Positions 1-7,777 of a stretch of 46,845 nt of DNA are shown here, piece after piece. The notes beneath the pieces are model-generated. The model was given only the letters and a program-made list of their open reading frames with translations. It did not search any database and was not told the origin of the DNA. The stretch covers positions 1 to 46,845 of the forward strand of contig DEJE01000022.1 of NCBI GenBank assembly GCA_002353205.1, given 5' to 3'. The translations under genes were made by a program, and so were the position numbers. Source of the DNA: Prevotella sp. UBA2756. Its GTDB lineage: Bacteria > Bacteroidota > Bacteroidia > Bacteroidales > Bacteroidaceae. Each line of letters begins with the position of its first letter. The stretch's first letter is position 1.

Positions 1-564
1 TTTTCTTACATCGAACTCACGTTCAAGTAAGCTCGGATGGCACTCGCTGCTCCATCCGTTGGCATCAGCCACAGATGAAACAGGATTATTAGAAGTAAGC
101 GCTTGAGAATGGCTGTTGCCATTACCATTGGCAGACATTGGATTGGCATTACCTTGGACAGCCAGATTTGAAGCGACTGGATTACGATGATAATTTGGAT
201 TCTTAATGGGAGCATCCTGCCCGTCCACGAACCAGAACGCCAGACAGTGGATGGTGTGGATGGTCGTGCGGTTATTGGCAATGGATGTGAGAATCCCCAC
301 CTCGTTGAAGAGGTCAATCATTTTCTGTGCAGTCTTACGGTCACAGTGCCATAGTTCGGCGAGTTCCACTTTCGATATGGCAAACTGCCCGATACCGAGG
401 TCAGCTGAAAAGTTCTTCTTCTGGTAACGGAAAGGCTCTATTGCCGCCAAAGAGAGAAAGGTATCAAGGGCTTTCATGCGGTGGAAGCCTTGGTTGTCAT
501 CTTTAAGGAAATCAAGCTGCTCTCTGGTCAGCAGGATTCCATACTTTACGTTTTTGTACTTCAT
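1..564 (-). CDS. Partial winged-helix-like protein of a mobile element
   Basis: An open frame starts at ATG 564-562 and runs off the left edge, giving the first 188 residues. I do not recognise a named family. Residues about 60-95 (AISKVELAELW, then DRKTAQKMIDLFNEVGIL) have the spacing of a helix-turn-helix followed by a recognition helix, as in winged-helix proteins of Bacteroidales integrative elements. The stretch after about residue 120 is rich in Asn, Ser and Gln and looks like a linker. It lies 98 bp downstream of the excisionase-like gene on the same strand, so it belongs to the same element. A role in element replication or regulation is inferred from position only. The C-terminus is outside the window. 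Confidence 0.65.
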   Translation of the reverse strand, partial: MKYKNVKYGILLTREQLDFLKDDNQGFHRMKALDTFLSLAAIEPFRYQKKNFSADLGIGQFAISKVELAELWHCDRKTAQKMIDLFNEVGILTSIANNRTTIHTIHCLAFWFVDGQDAPIKNPNYHRNPVASNLAVQGNANPMSANGNGNSHSQALTSNNPVSSVADANGWSSECHPSLLEREFDVRK

Positions 565-661
565 TGTTTCTTTTGTTTGTGGCGAGGGCTGGCATTGGTC
601 AGCCCTCAGCCGTTGTTAATAATATGATTTGAACTTGATTTGAATTGGACTTGAAAAAGGG

Positions 662-1066
662 TTACGAAGGGACGGCATCAGTTTCTTCCTGCCAATCATG
701 CTTGTCCGGCTTTCGTTTGTGCGATGCAAGGATTGCATCGTTCTCCTCGTCCGCTGTCAGCGGTACAGCATTCCTGCGCTTCGTTTCCAGCCACTTGTCA
801 AGCTCGTCCTGATACAGGATCCATCTTCTACCAGGCCTGGTTGCAGGGATGGTGCCATCCTCCAGTTTCATGTACATGGTTCCCCTGGGGATGTGCGTGT
901 ACTCGATGGCCTCATCCACAGTCATAGGCTTGTGGCGGTTCTCCTTTACGGGTTTACTACTCTCTGCCTGCTGTCTTGATAGCATGGCTCTCATGCCCAT
1001 CACTTCATCCCGAAGCTGGGCGACGACCTGCGGGAGGTCGTTGAATGTCAAATTCTCGTTTTGCAT
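662..1066 (-). CDS. Excisionase-like HTH DNA-binding protein
   Basis: This 134-residue protein has a coiled N-terminus (about 1-35), then a compact HTH_17/excisionase-type winged helix at about 48-95: MTVDEAIEYTHIPRGTMY, followed by the typical wing and the aromatic 'RRWILYQDELDKWL'. Proteins of this size and design act as recombination directionality factors or regulators in Bacteroidales mobile elements. The tail (about 100-134) is charged. It sits between an integrase cluster and the edge-cut winged-helix gene, all on the minus strand. A 60-bp sequence carrying a promoter-like CTTTGCA lies just upstream at 1094-1153 and is repeated ahead of the integrase gene, suggesting shared control. 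Whether it promotes excision or only regulates cannot be told from sequence. Confidence 0.8.
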   Translation of the reverse strand: MQNENLTFNDLPQVVAQLRDEVMGMRAMLSRQQAESSKPVKENRHKPMTVDEAIEYTHIPRGTMYMKLEDGTIPATRPGRRWILYQDELDKWLETKRRNAVPLTADEENDAILASHKRKPDKHDWQEETDAVPS

Positions 1067-1093
1067 AACTTATCACTATTTTGGTGAATTGGC

Positions 1094-1153
1094 TGCAAAG
1101 GAACTCAATGATGCCATGCTGATTCCGATTATTCACGATAATCCACGAATAAT
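1094..1153 (-). promoter_or_regulatory. Putative promoter/operator repeat, copy A
   Basis: This 60-bp stretch matches 3953-4012 with only about eight mismatches. Both copies lie directly upstream of a minus-strand gene (here the excisionase-like gene, 28 bp away). Read on the minus strand it ends in TTCCTTTGCA, close to the Bacteroidota -7 element TAnnTTTG, and further upstream it holds several GAATAATC/GATTATTC half sites that could bind a regulator. Confidence 0.5.
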
Positions 1154-1359
1154 CATGTCAACATGAAATAATTGGGAAAAATATGGGCTACAAGGGGAAG
1201 AATGATATGGAAAAGGTAAGAATAGAGCTTGTGGCAAGGTTTATTGGTGCTCCCGACAGAAGATTACAAAACAGACAGTGGGCGAAAACCGATGCAATGA
1301 CATCAGCTTTCGCCCACTATCGGGGGAATTGTCAAAGAAAGATGTGGAGGTGTATTAAA

Positions 1360-1412
1360 ATTGAGTTTTTTCCAAAATATGGAATTTGCACTCGTTTTGG
1401 AAAAAACTCAAT
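1360..1412. repeat. Perfect 18-bp inverted repeat, 17-nt loop
   Basis: ATTGAGTTTTTTCCAAAA at 1360-1377 is matched exactly by its reverse complement at 1395-1412. It lies in the 465-bp gap between the excisionase-like gene and the membrane-protein gene of the mobile element. It is too perfect to be chance, but has no GC-rich stem typical of a strong terminator. It could be a recombinase or replication-protein site, a small RNA hairpin or a weak terminator. Apart from this and the next hairpin I see nothing convincing in 1067-1531. Confidence 0.6.
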
Positions 1413-1471
1413 CAACGGGGAATATAAAGAACAGGCATGCAATCGTTATTTAAGACCCATGCAGCTTTGGC

Positions 1472-1522
1472 TTAAAAATCAGCGAAAACGAGAAAATATT
1501 ATTGATTTTCGCTGATTTTTAA
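1472..1522 (-). terminator. Hairpin downstream of the membrane-protein gene
   Basis: A 17-bp perfect inverted repeat (1472-1488 with 1506-1522) starts 10 bp after the stop of the minus-strand gene at 1532. The stem contains AGCGAAAA/TTTTCGCT and ends in a T-run on either strand, so it can act as a rho-independent terminator, possibly in both directions. Confidence 0.6.
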
Positions 1523-1531
1523 ATATGAAAT

Positions 1532-2446
1532 CTACTCGTAATGGAAGTGATAGTCACCATTGTACGGCTCATCTATCACGATGTTTCCTGTATCAGGCTG
1601 GAACTTGAAGTTGCGGATGCTATCCTGCTCGATGTCTCTCATCACATCCGGGAACATACGCTTGATAAAGTCTGCACGGACACGTCCCGTATAATCTTTC
1701 TTGCTGCCCAGTCTCTCGGCTATATTCCAGACAAAGTGCCGTAGGTCAAGGGTGGTAAGAGTGGACTTCAACCTGATGGGTACAGGAATATGTTGCCAGT
1801 CATCGGCCCGCTTTCTGATTGCATCACAGATTTTTTCCAATTCCTCATTATCATAGACATATGGGGACATGGTATGAGTTACATATTCCATGATGGCATC
1901 GATGGCATTCTGTCGCCTCTGTTCCTGCTCACGTTGATATTCTTTGCAACGTTGGGCATATAGGTCGGGCTGCTCTGAACTCGTCTCTGTCGTATCCGTA
2001 ACCTCTTTTGTTGGTTCTGCTGAATCGGAAACCTCTACAGTCGTCTCTATTAGATCCTCGGATAAGGGTTCTTTTGCGGATTCTGTTTGAGGTAGAACTC
2101 CTGCCAAACATTCATGAACTTGTTCAATACTCATGTTGTCCGTTGAATCTTCTATTACAACTTCCGCTTCTTGGTCGGTCAGGGGTATGGTTTCTTTGCG
2201 TTGCCCGTTCTGCAATCTAAGTGGCACTTCTGCCAATACGGACTGGAACAGATAATAGACTGTCCCCAGTAATCCGCTGGAGATTACAAAGGTTACGAAC
2301 TTGGCAAAGTTGTCTTGCCCGAAATCGTTGCCCACCTTCAATGACACGAAGAGGGAGATGGTGAAAATGATCATACCTGGGCATCCCCATACAAGGCAGT
2401 AGTCTCGTACTGCCATGTTTCCTGTCTTGCATTTTACGCTGTTCAT
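1532..2446 (-). CDS. Two-TM membrane protein of the mobile element, unknown function
   Basis: This 304-residue protein has two N-terminal hydrophobic segments at about 17-37 and 48-68, an acidic Thr/Ser/Glu-rich linker (about 80-165), then a charged helical domain (about 170-240) and a C-terminal region ending in several aromatic and His residues. I do not recognise the family. It lies between integrase and excisionase-like genes on the same strand, so it is probably cargo or maintenance function of the element. A well-formed Bacteroidota promoter lies upstream (TTTG, 21-bp spacer, TAACTTTG at 2562-2530). The soluble C-terminal half probably faces the cytoplasm, but topology is inferred only from the hydrophobic pattern. 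Confidence 0.7.
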   Translation of the reverse strand: MNSVKCKTGNMAVRDYCLVWGCPGMIIFTISLFVSLKVGNDFGQDNFAKFVTFVISSGLLGTVYYLFQSVLAEVPLRLQNGQRKETIPLTDQEAEVVIEDSTDNMSIEQVHECLAGVLPQTESAKEPLSEDLIETTVEVSDSAEPTKEVTDTTETSSEQPDLYAQRCKEYQREQEQRRQNAIDAIMEYVTHTMSPYVYDNEELEKICDAIRKRADDWQHIPVPIRLKSTLTTLDLRHFVWNIAERLGSKKDYTGRVRADFIKRMFPDVMRDIEQDSIRNFKFQPDTGNIVIDEPYNGDYHFHYE

Positions 2447-2529
2447 ATTTCTTGTTCCTTTTATTTTATTGATTTGTACATTTCGGAATTGTCGGTATCT
2501 GCCAGAACTCGGCTATGCGATTTCCTATG

Positions 2530-2562
2530 CAAAGTTACTCCGATTATTCCCGACTGCTCAAA
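2530..2562 (-). promoter_or_regulatory. Bacteroidota-type promoter with GAATAATC site in spacer
   Basis: On the minus strand TTTG (2562-2559), a 21-bp spacer and TAACTTTG (2537-2530) match the TTTG / TAnnTTTG consensus. The spacer holds GGGAATAATCGG, which also occurs in the repeats at 1094-1153 and 3953-4012, so a regulator bound there would block the promoter. Confidence 0.65.
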
Positions 2563-2756
2563 ATCTTCCGAAAAATCCGCTCCGTTTTTACATTAGTTTA
2601 GAAATTGGTTCTATCGAGTATGAAAAAAGAACCAATAATCATACTATAAAATGTTGTTGGACATGACGAAAGGGAAAGAAAAAGGGAGAAGCAATGCCCC
2701 TCCCCCAAGATGATACATATATATTATAGGTGTCCGATAGAACAAGATGAAAGTCG

Positions 2757-3902
2757 TTATTGCCCTACGACCTTTAGTTGCACCGTCTTCATCGGTTTGA
2801 GCGTGATGCGGTTTACTGACTCTCGTTTGCTTTCGTCTGCCATGTTCGCATAGATCTGTGTGGTCGAGACGTTCTTGTGACCCAACATGTGCTGAACGGT
2901 ATAGACGCTTGTTCCTGCATCCACCTGTAGAGAACCGAATGTATGTCTGCTGCAATGAAACGAGATTTTCTTGGTGATGCCAGCGGCCTTCAGCCAGTTC
3001 TTCAAGGGTGTTTGTGTCATCTTGTCTGCAAAGCCGACGAAGACGGGGCCTGTTCCTCGCTCACCGATTAGTTCCAGAGCCTCGTCACTGATGGGATTGT
3101 TTACAAGTTCCTTTGTTTTCTGCATACGAAGTGTGACATACATTCCTCCGTCACCATAGGGCTGTATGTTCTCCCATGTGAGTTGCTTGATGTCGCTCTT
3201 TCTCAGACCAGTTAGACAGGCAAAGAGGAAGGCGGTTTTCAGAACAGGATATTGGCATGGGGTGTTCGCCAGCCTGACAAGTTCATCCTTGGACAGATGC
3301 TCTTTCTCCGTGGGGATGGTGTCTATGCGCTCCAAGAAGCCGTTGGGGTTCTCCATAATCTTATGTTCCCTGTAAGCAGTATGGAGGACGGCACGGAAGG
3401 TTGACCAATAGCCAGCTACGCTGTTGATGTGAAGTTTGTGTTCCGTGTGGATGGTCTGCGGAGCAGTCAGAAGATACTCACGGAACTTGTTGCACAGGTC
3501 AACGTTGATTTCATCGAAGCGGCACTTGCCATTGCAAAATTTGGCGAAGTGCTTATGGACGTGCTGCCACTTGCAGTTCTTCTTGTCTGCCTTCTGTTTG
3601 AAGTAGGCAAGGAAGTCGCCCTTCATCTTATTACGGTCAAAGAAGTCGTACCTCTCGTTCACTATGGACTCATAGCGACGGCAGCGTAGGGCTTCTGCCT
3701 TCTCGCGCATGCGGTCGTTGTAGTCCTTCTCGCGTTGAGATTTCGGCTTGGCATAGATGTAGATGCCGAGCGATTCATGGCGCATGACCTTCATGGTGGA
3801 CTCGTCCCGATAGCCTGGGTAGTAGTCGAGATAGAAGGAAAGCTGTTCTCCGCCTTTGATTTTCCGTGTGCGGAGGGTCACGGTCTTGCAGATGTTACTC
3901 AT
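2757..3902 (-). CDS. Tyrosine recombinase / integrase
   Basis: This 381-residue protein catalyses site-specific DNA strand exchange for the mobile element. The N-terminal part (about 1-110) is the arm-binding region, followed by a SAM-like core-binding domain (about 110-200) and the catalytic domain (about 210-375). Catalytic motifs are visible: Arg in TGLRKSDI, HCSRHTF (HxxR), LGHKNVSTTQIY with the second His and the nucleophilic Tyr. Length and order fit Bacteroidales transposon integrases. Start ATG 3902 lies 50 bp from a repeat that resembles the excisionase promoter region. The element would extend leftwards beyond the window, since its other genes are on that side. No damage is seen. 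Confidence 0.93.
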   Translation of the reverse strand: MSNICKTVTLRTRKIKGGEQLSFYLDYYPGYRDESTMKVMRHESLGIYIYAKPKSQREKDYNDRMREKAEALRCRRYESIVNERYDFFDRNKMKGDFLAYFKQKADKKNCKWQHVHKHFAKFCNGKCRFDEINVDLCNKFREYLLTAPQTIHTEHKLHINSVAGYWSTFRAVLHTAYREHKIMENPNGFLERIDTIPTEKEHLSKDELVRLANTPCQYPVLKTAFLFACLTGLRKSDIKQLTWENIQPYGDGGMYVTLRMQKTKELVNNPISDEALELIGERGTGPVFVGFADKMTQTPLKNWLKAAGITKKISFHCSRHTFGSLQVDAGTSVYTVQHMLGHKNVSTTQIYANMADESKRESVNRITLKPMKTVQLKVVGQ

Positions 3903-3952
3903 ACTTATATCTTTTTATTGTTAGTAATCATGGTGGAGCGTTTCTCCACGGG

Positions 3953-4012
3953 TGCAAAGGAACTCAATGATGACATGCTGACTCCGATTATTCCCAATAA
4001 TCACTGAATAAT
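3953..4012 (-). promoter_or_regulatory. Putative promoter/operator repeat, copy B
   Basis: Near-identical to 1094-1153 over 60 bp and placed just upstream of the integrase gene. It contains the minus-strand CTTTGCA element, GAATAATC half sites and CCGATTATTCCC. Sharing this block would let one regulator control both integrase and excisionase-like genes. Confidence 0.5.
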
Positions 4013-4031
4013 CCGTCAGTATGGTAGAAAT

Positions 4032-4994
4032 TCAGAATCCTGCATCCATCATTCCACTCATTTTCCGTTCTTCCATCACTCTCTCAACATCGGAACGGAG
4101 CAGGAGGTTAAGCCGTCCGACCTTTGTTTTCTCAATGTGCTTTACCTTGACGATGTGGCAGATGTTGGCTTTGGTCAATCCGTAGAGTTGCTGCACTTGC
4201 TCCACGGTATAATAGTTCTCATCAGAAAGGAGGTCGGTACGACGGAACTCATCAAAGTGGCTTTGAGAGTAGTAGGTGTGTCCGTACTCACGCTTGGTTG
4301 GAATCTTGTGGCGATGGGCGTAGGAACGAACTGCCGATAGATTGATGCCGTATCGGTCTGCCACTTCCTGTGGTGACAGCCAATCGACGATAGCATCAAG
4401 GTCTATGGTAGTGCCAAATACTGCATCAATGTGTTTCTTGCTGTAATAGTTTCGTCCTGCAATACGGCACATTGGAATCTGGTGACGCTTCGCTGATGCA
4501 TAGAGCCAAGACTGCTTGACCTTATAAATCTGCTTTACCTCCTCGCCAGAGTAGTATTCAAGTACTTCATCGGTTGCACGTTCCTTCTTTGCCTTGTCCT
4601 TTGCAGAATTCTTTATTTTCTTGGAAACAGACTTCTTGGGCTTAGTACATGGCAGGACACGATTATAAGGATTGGCCGCAAACATCTTCTCGATGTCACT
4701 CCTGCGGACAAGAGCCATTCGGCTGCTCAACCGTGAGGCAGGCAACTTCCCTTGTTCTACGAGTTTATAGACATATTGACGGGTACAACCTAAAAGGATA
4801 GCTACTTTGGAAAAAGTCAAATACTCCTGTTGCTGGAGTTCCATCACCGGCTCGACAGCTCGAAGGAAATCCCTTTGTATCTTTTTCTTAGTTTCCTTCG
4901 CTTGCTCGGCACATTCTTCTGAGCAGTACTTCTGCATTCCGTTGTTTGTGGTGAAAACCTTGCCACAATAAGCACATTTTCTGGTCTTTGGCAT
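4032..4994 (-). CDS. Zinc-ribbon protein with several excisionase-type HTH domains
   Basis: From ATG 4994 this is 320 residues. An upstream in-frame ATG at 5069 is possible, but the recognisable protein begins MPKTRKCAYCGKVF. The N-terminus is a small zinc-binding module (CAYC ... CSEEC). Four HTH_17-like segments follow, each with a 'xxVA/QxxYGxxxxxVxxxxxxxxIP' core and an aromatic wing: around YLTFSKVAILLGCTRQYVYK, YYSGEEVKQIYKVKQSWLY, LSPQEVADRYGINLSAV, and YYTVEQVQQLYGLTKANI. A Lys-rich linker joins the first two. Multi-HTH proteins of this kind accompany integrases in Bacteroidales elements and probably regulate or assist excision. Stop at 4032 is 20 bp from the repeat before the integrase gene. 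Confidence 0.8.
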   Translation of the reverse strand: MPKTRKCAYCGKVFTTNNGMQKYCSEECAEQAKETKKKIQRDFLRAVEPVMELQQQEYLTFSKVAILLGCTRQYVYKLVEQGKLPASRLSSRMALVRRSDIEKMFAANPYNRVLPCTKPKKSVSKKIKNSAKDKAKKERATDEVLEYYSGEEVKQIYKVKQSWLYASAKRHQIPMCRIAGRNYYSKKHIDAVFGTTIDLDAIVDWLSPQEVADRYGINLSAVRSYAHRHKIPTKREYGHTYYSQSHFDEFRRTDLLSDENYYTVEQVQQLYGLTKANICHIVKVKHIEKTKVGRLNLLLRSDVERVMEERKMSGMMDAGF

Positions 4995-5342
4995 ACTTGC
5001 GATATTTATGGGTTCAACATTCCTTTTGTTGTGCCTCTCCGCAAGTAACCACAAGTTAACTCTCGACACCCTCTGTCAACTTTCGCCACAATGTTGCTTT
5101 ACTCAAAAAGAGTTCAGGACTCTGTCAACTGTTGTAACCTGTCAGCAACCCTTGTCAACTCTCTCCACGATGTGGCAAAAATAAAGCTTCGTAAATTCCC
5201 TGCGGTAGAAATACGTTGCAAATTTATAGGGAATTTCCGAAGCAACCAAAAACAGTTTCCGAAGTGTTAAAATCCAAAAGTGACTGTAATACAATGATTT
5301 AAGTTCGATTAGTTTTCGTTATTCATGGTAGTTTAGAGGTCT
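4995..5342. other. Intergenic gap at the end of the mobile element
   Basis: No gene is supported here. TGTCAACT occurs at about 5074-5081, 5123-5130 and 5153-5160, so this stretch could hold recombinase-binding or attachment-site sequences marking the right end of the element. No att core can be named without the other end. Confidence 0.3.
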
Positions 5343-6164
5343 CTAAATACATCCTTGGAATGAATGGTTTCCTATTTTTGTTACCGATTTCGGGATGATG
5401 ATATTGGTAAGGCTTGAACAACCTTTGAATGCACTTTCTCCAAATACTGTTACCGAATTTCCAAAAACAATGTTGGTCAGGGCCTTACAATCTTCGAAAG
5501 CATGCCCTCCGATTACCGTCACCGAATCTGAAATCGTGACATTCGACAGGTCTTTGCAACCCTGGAAGGCTCTATCTTCTATTTCCGTCACCGATTATGG
5601 GATAATGATGCTCTTCAGACCACAACCAGAAAAAGCATGCCAACCAATTTTCGTCACTGAATCGGGAATTACCGTATTCCCACATCCAAAAATCAGTTCG
5701 TTGGTTGCCGTCTCGATAATGGCATTACAATTATTTCGTGAATCATATACTTTGTTGCCTTCTGAAACGACAATATTTGTAAGGCTCGTGCATCCTGAGA
5801 AGATGTTATAAACGACAAACTTCACTGAGTCAGGAATTACAACATTTGTCAAACCCGTGCAACCCTCGAAGGCACACGATTCTATTCTCGTCACCGAGTT
5901 GCCCATAATAATATTATTCAACCCCGTGCATCCAGAAAAAGCAGAAGGCTCAATTTCCGTCACCGAGTCAGAAATGATCACGGCTGCTATGTCCACACAA
6001 TCTACAAAGGCACAAGCTTTGATCTTTGTTGACCTGTTGGAGATTTTCACTACATACTTCTCTGGACGCGACTCCAGCTTCGCCAGTTTCTTTTCCAATC
6101 CTTTAGAGTCCGATGCCTCAATCACGAGCATGCCTTCGTACATTTCTTGTTCTTTCTTTGCCAT
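5343..6164 (-). pseudogene. BspA-like leucine-rich-repeat gene with an in-frame stop
   Basis: From ATG 6164 the frame encodes LRR_5 (BspA/Treponema-type) repeats: 'IxxSVTxIexxAFxGCxxLxxIxI'. At 5597-5595 a TAA interrupts it after SIIIP, and the same frame carries on with SVTEIEDRAFQGC to the TAG at 5343. In homologous repeats this position is Asp, Asn or Lys, so a single A-to-T change in a Lys codon would explain the stop. The intact protein would have about 273 residues. There is no signal peptide; the first 40 residues form a charged helix. The end (HSFQGCI) stops inside a repeat, so the 3' part is probably also lost. A close relative is at 9484-10971. Confidence 0.8.
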
Positions 6165-6327
6165 AAGTTAGTATTGCGATTCCCCTTTACATCGTGAGGT
6201 TCTAAATATTGTTTTCAGTTTCGCGCATTCAAAGCGCAAGTATAGCAACTTTTTCGCTAAAATTCGTTGCCCCCCCTTAAATAACGTTAAACGCTGTTTT
6301 TTGACGGGAACTCTCATTGAGACATCA

Positions 6328-6363
6328 GCTATTATGTGTTGTGCACATAAAACACATTATAGC
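6328..6363. repeat. Hairpin between divergent genes
   Basis: GCTATTATGTGTT (6328-6340) pairs with AACACATTATAGC (6351-6363) with one mismatch and a 10-nt loop. It lies in the 348-bp gap between the BspA-like pseudogene and the ATPase pseudogene and may be an operator or hairpin. Nothing else is seen in the gap except the promoter at 6458. Confidence 0.4.
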
Positions 6364-6457
6364 ATTAGTTGTTCTTTGAGAAACACAAACTTAACACAGG
6401 AATTACTCTATTAATTTTAAATGTTCAATATGCAGAACAAATTATTTAATATAATGT

Positions 6458-6488
6458 TTTGCTGACTGAACATTTTTGGTTATATTTG
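6458..6488 (+). promoter_or_regulatory. Promoter of the broken AAA ATPase gene
   Basis: TTTG at 6458-6461, a 19-bp spacer and TATATTTG at 6481-6488 match the Bacteroidota consensus exactly. The ATG of the ATPase gene follows at 6513. Confidence 0.75.
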
Positions 6489-6512
6489 CACCTGAATTGT
6501 AATTCAAAGAAA

Positions 6513-7714
6513 ATGGAAGCATTGATTAAGAGGCATCTGAACAGGATGCAGACAGTAAGACTCGATTTCGTCAGGAGTATGATGGATGAAATCGACTGGG
6601 ATGACCGTCTGCTGATGATTAAAGGGCGACATCTCTGCCATTGATGACAGTTTTACGGTATCGACAGTATACGGAACACCTGACGAAAGGATGCCAAATA
6701 GTGACTTCATCTTGCGGATATTGCCCACGTCCAGTTTCCTCAACTGGGGCAGTTCCACTTCGATAATTGTATTGACGATATTCTCGATGCGCAGATAGTA
6801 ATTGTTCTGGCCTTCTTTCAGGAAGGGATAGTAGCCGTAGCGAAGATACTCTGAAAACAGTGGCAGCGGGCGCAGCTGTGAATTAACCTCTGCACACAGA
6901 CTGTTTCCTTCTGTCAGAATCTCCTGTAACGTTCTCTTTCGGAAGTCTTTCTGATGGAACATCCGCAGGTATTCCCTGAACGAAAGCCCCTGCATGGTAT
7001 ATGTAATGCAACGGCGCGACAAGTCGGCCTCTCCTTCAATAAGATTGATCAGCGACGAGCCGCTCAGCACGATATGCATATCTTCAAACTCGTCGTATGC
7101 ATTCTTGACTTCCAGGCTCCAGCCTCTGTATTTGTGCACCTCATCCAGAAACAGGTATTTCCCGCCTTGTGCATGGAATCGCTCGATGAAGTCCAAAAGA
7201 CTATGCGTGCTGAAATAGATATTATCAAGACTGGCAACAGCACATCTGTTGTATTTGTCGGCCCAAACTCCTGCAAAATGCGCTGTGTCATCAGCGTTGT
7301 CTTGCCAACGCCTTTTTGCGTAACACGTTGTTGCAGTATCTGCAGAATCTAAGCGAGGCACGGCTCATTCAATTGCTCTATTCAGATGTTACCAACGTAA
7401 AACGTCTGCAGAAACCGGACAAGATATATATGGAGAACACCAACATGCTGCATGCCCTCGCGACCACACAGGTGAATGAGGGCACGGAGCGCGAGGTGTT
7501 TTTCATTAACCAGCTGTCAGCAGCCCATGTGGTGGAATATAGCAAGACATCTGCCGACTTTACCATCGATCATCAGTACACGATTGAGGTAGGCGGGCGT
7601 TCCAAGGACGGCAAGCAGATTGCCGGCGTTGCCAATAGCTTCATTGCCTCTGCCGACGAGGAGTATGTGCTGGGGAACAAGATTCCCCTCTGGCTTTTCG
7701 GTTTTTTGTATTAG
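6513..7714 (+). pseudogene. AAA_14/DUF4143-type ATPase broken by a 692-bp internal inversion
   Basis: Three pieces of one gene are present. The first 38 codons (6513-6626) read MEALIKRHLNRM ... LLMIKG on the plus strand. The middle, with Walker A (GVGKTTL), Walker B (KYLFLDEVH) and the arginine-finger region (VLSGSSL), lies on the minus strand between 6627 and 7318. The C-terminal domain (RNTLLQYLQNL ... NKIPLWLFGFLY) is on the plus strand from 7319. Flipping 6627-7318 restores ...IKG-QKGVGKT... at the left joint and ...EMS-RNTLLQYL at the right joint, both in frame and as expected for the family. A one-base loss near 7233-7240 also shifts the frame after the Walker A helix (DVL|ASLDNIYF). 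Such ATPases are common accessory genes of unclear role. As it stands no functional product is made. Confidence 0.88.
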
Positions 7715-7777
7715 CATAGCAATAGCGCTCAAAAATCATAAGTGCAGCAACTGAAGTTATCCCGCACACAGCAACGG

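Noticed and set aside
1183..1515. 110-codon plus-strand frame in the mobile element
   Set aside because: It reads through both perfect inverted repeats and ends inside a hairpin, with no family-like sequence; more likely noncoding.
6504..7361. 285-codon minus-strand frame as an intact ATPase
   Set aside because: It lacks the Walker A in frame and its ends are not family-like; it is the inverted middle of the pseudogene at 6513-7714.
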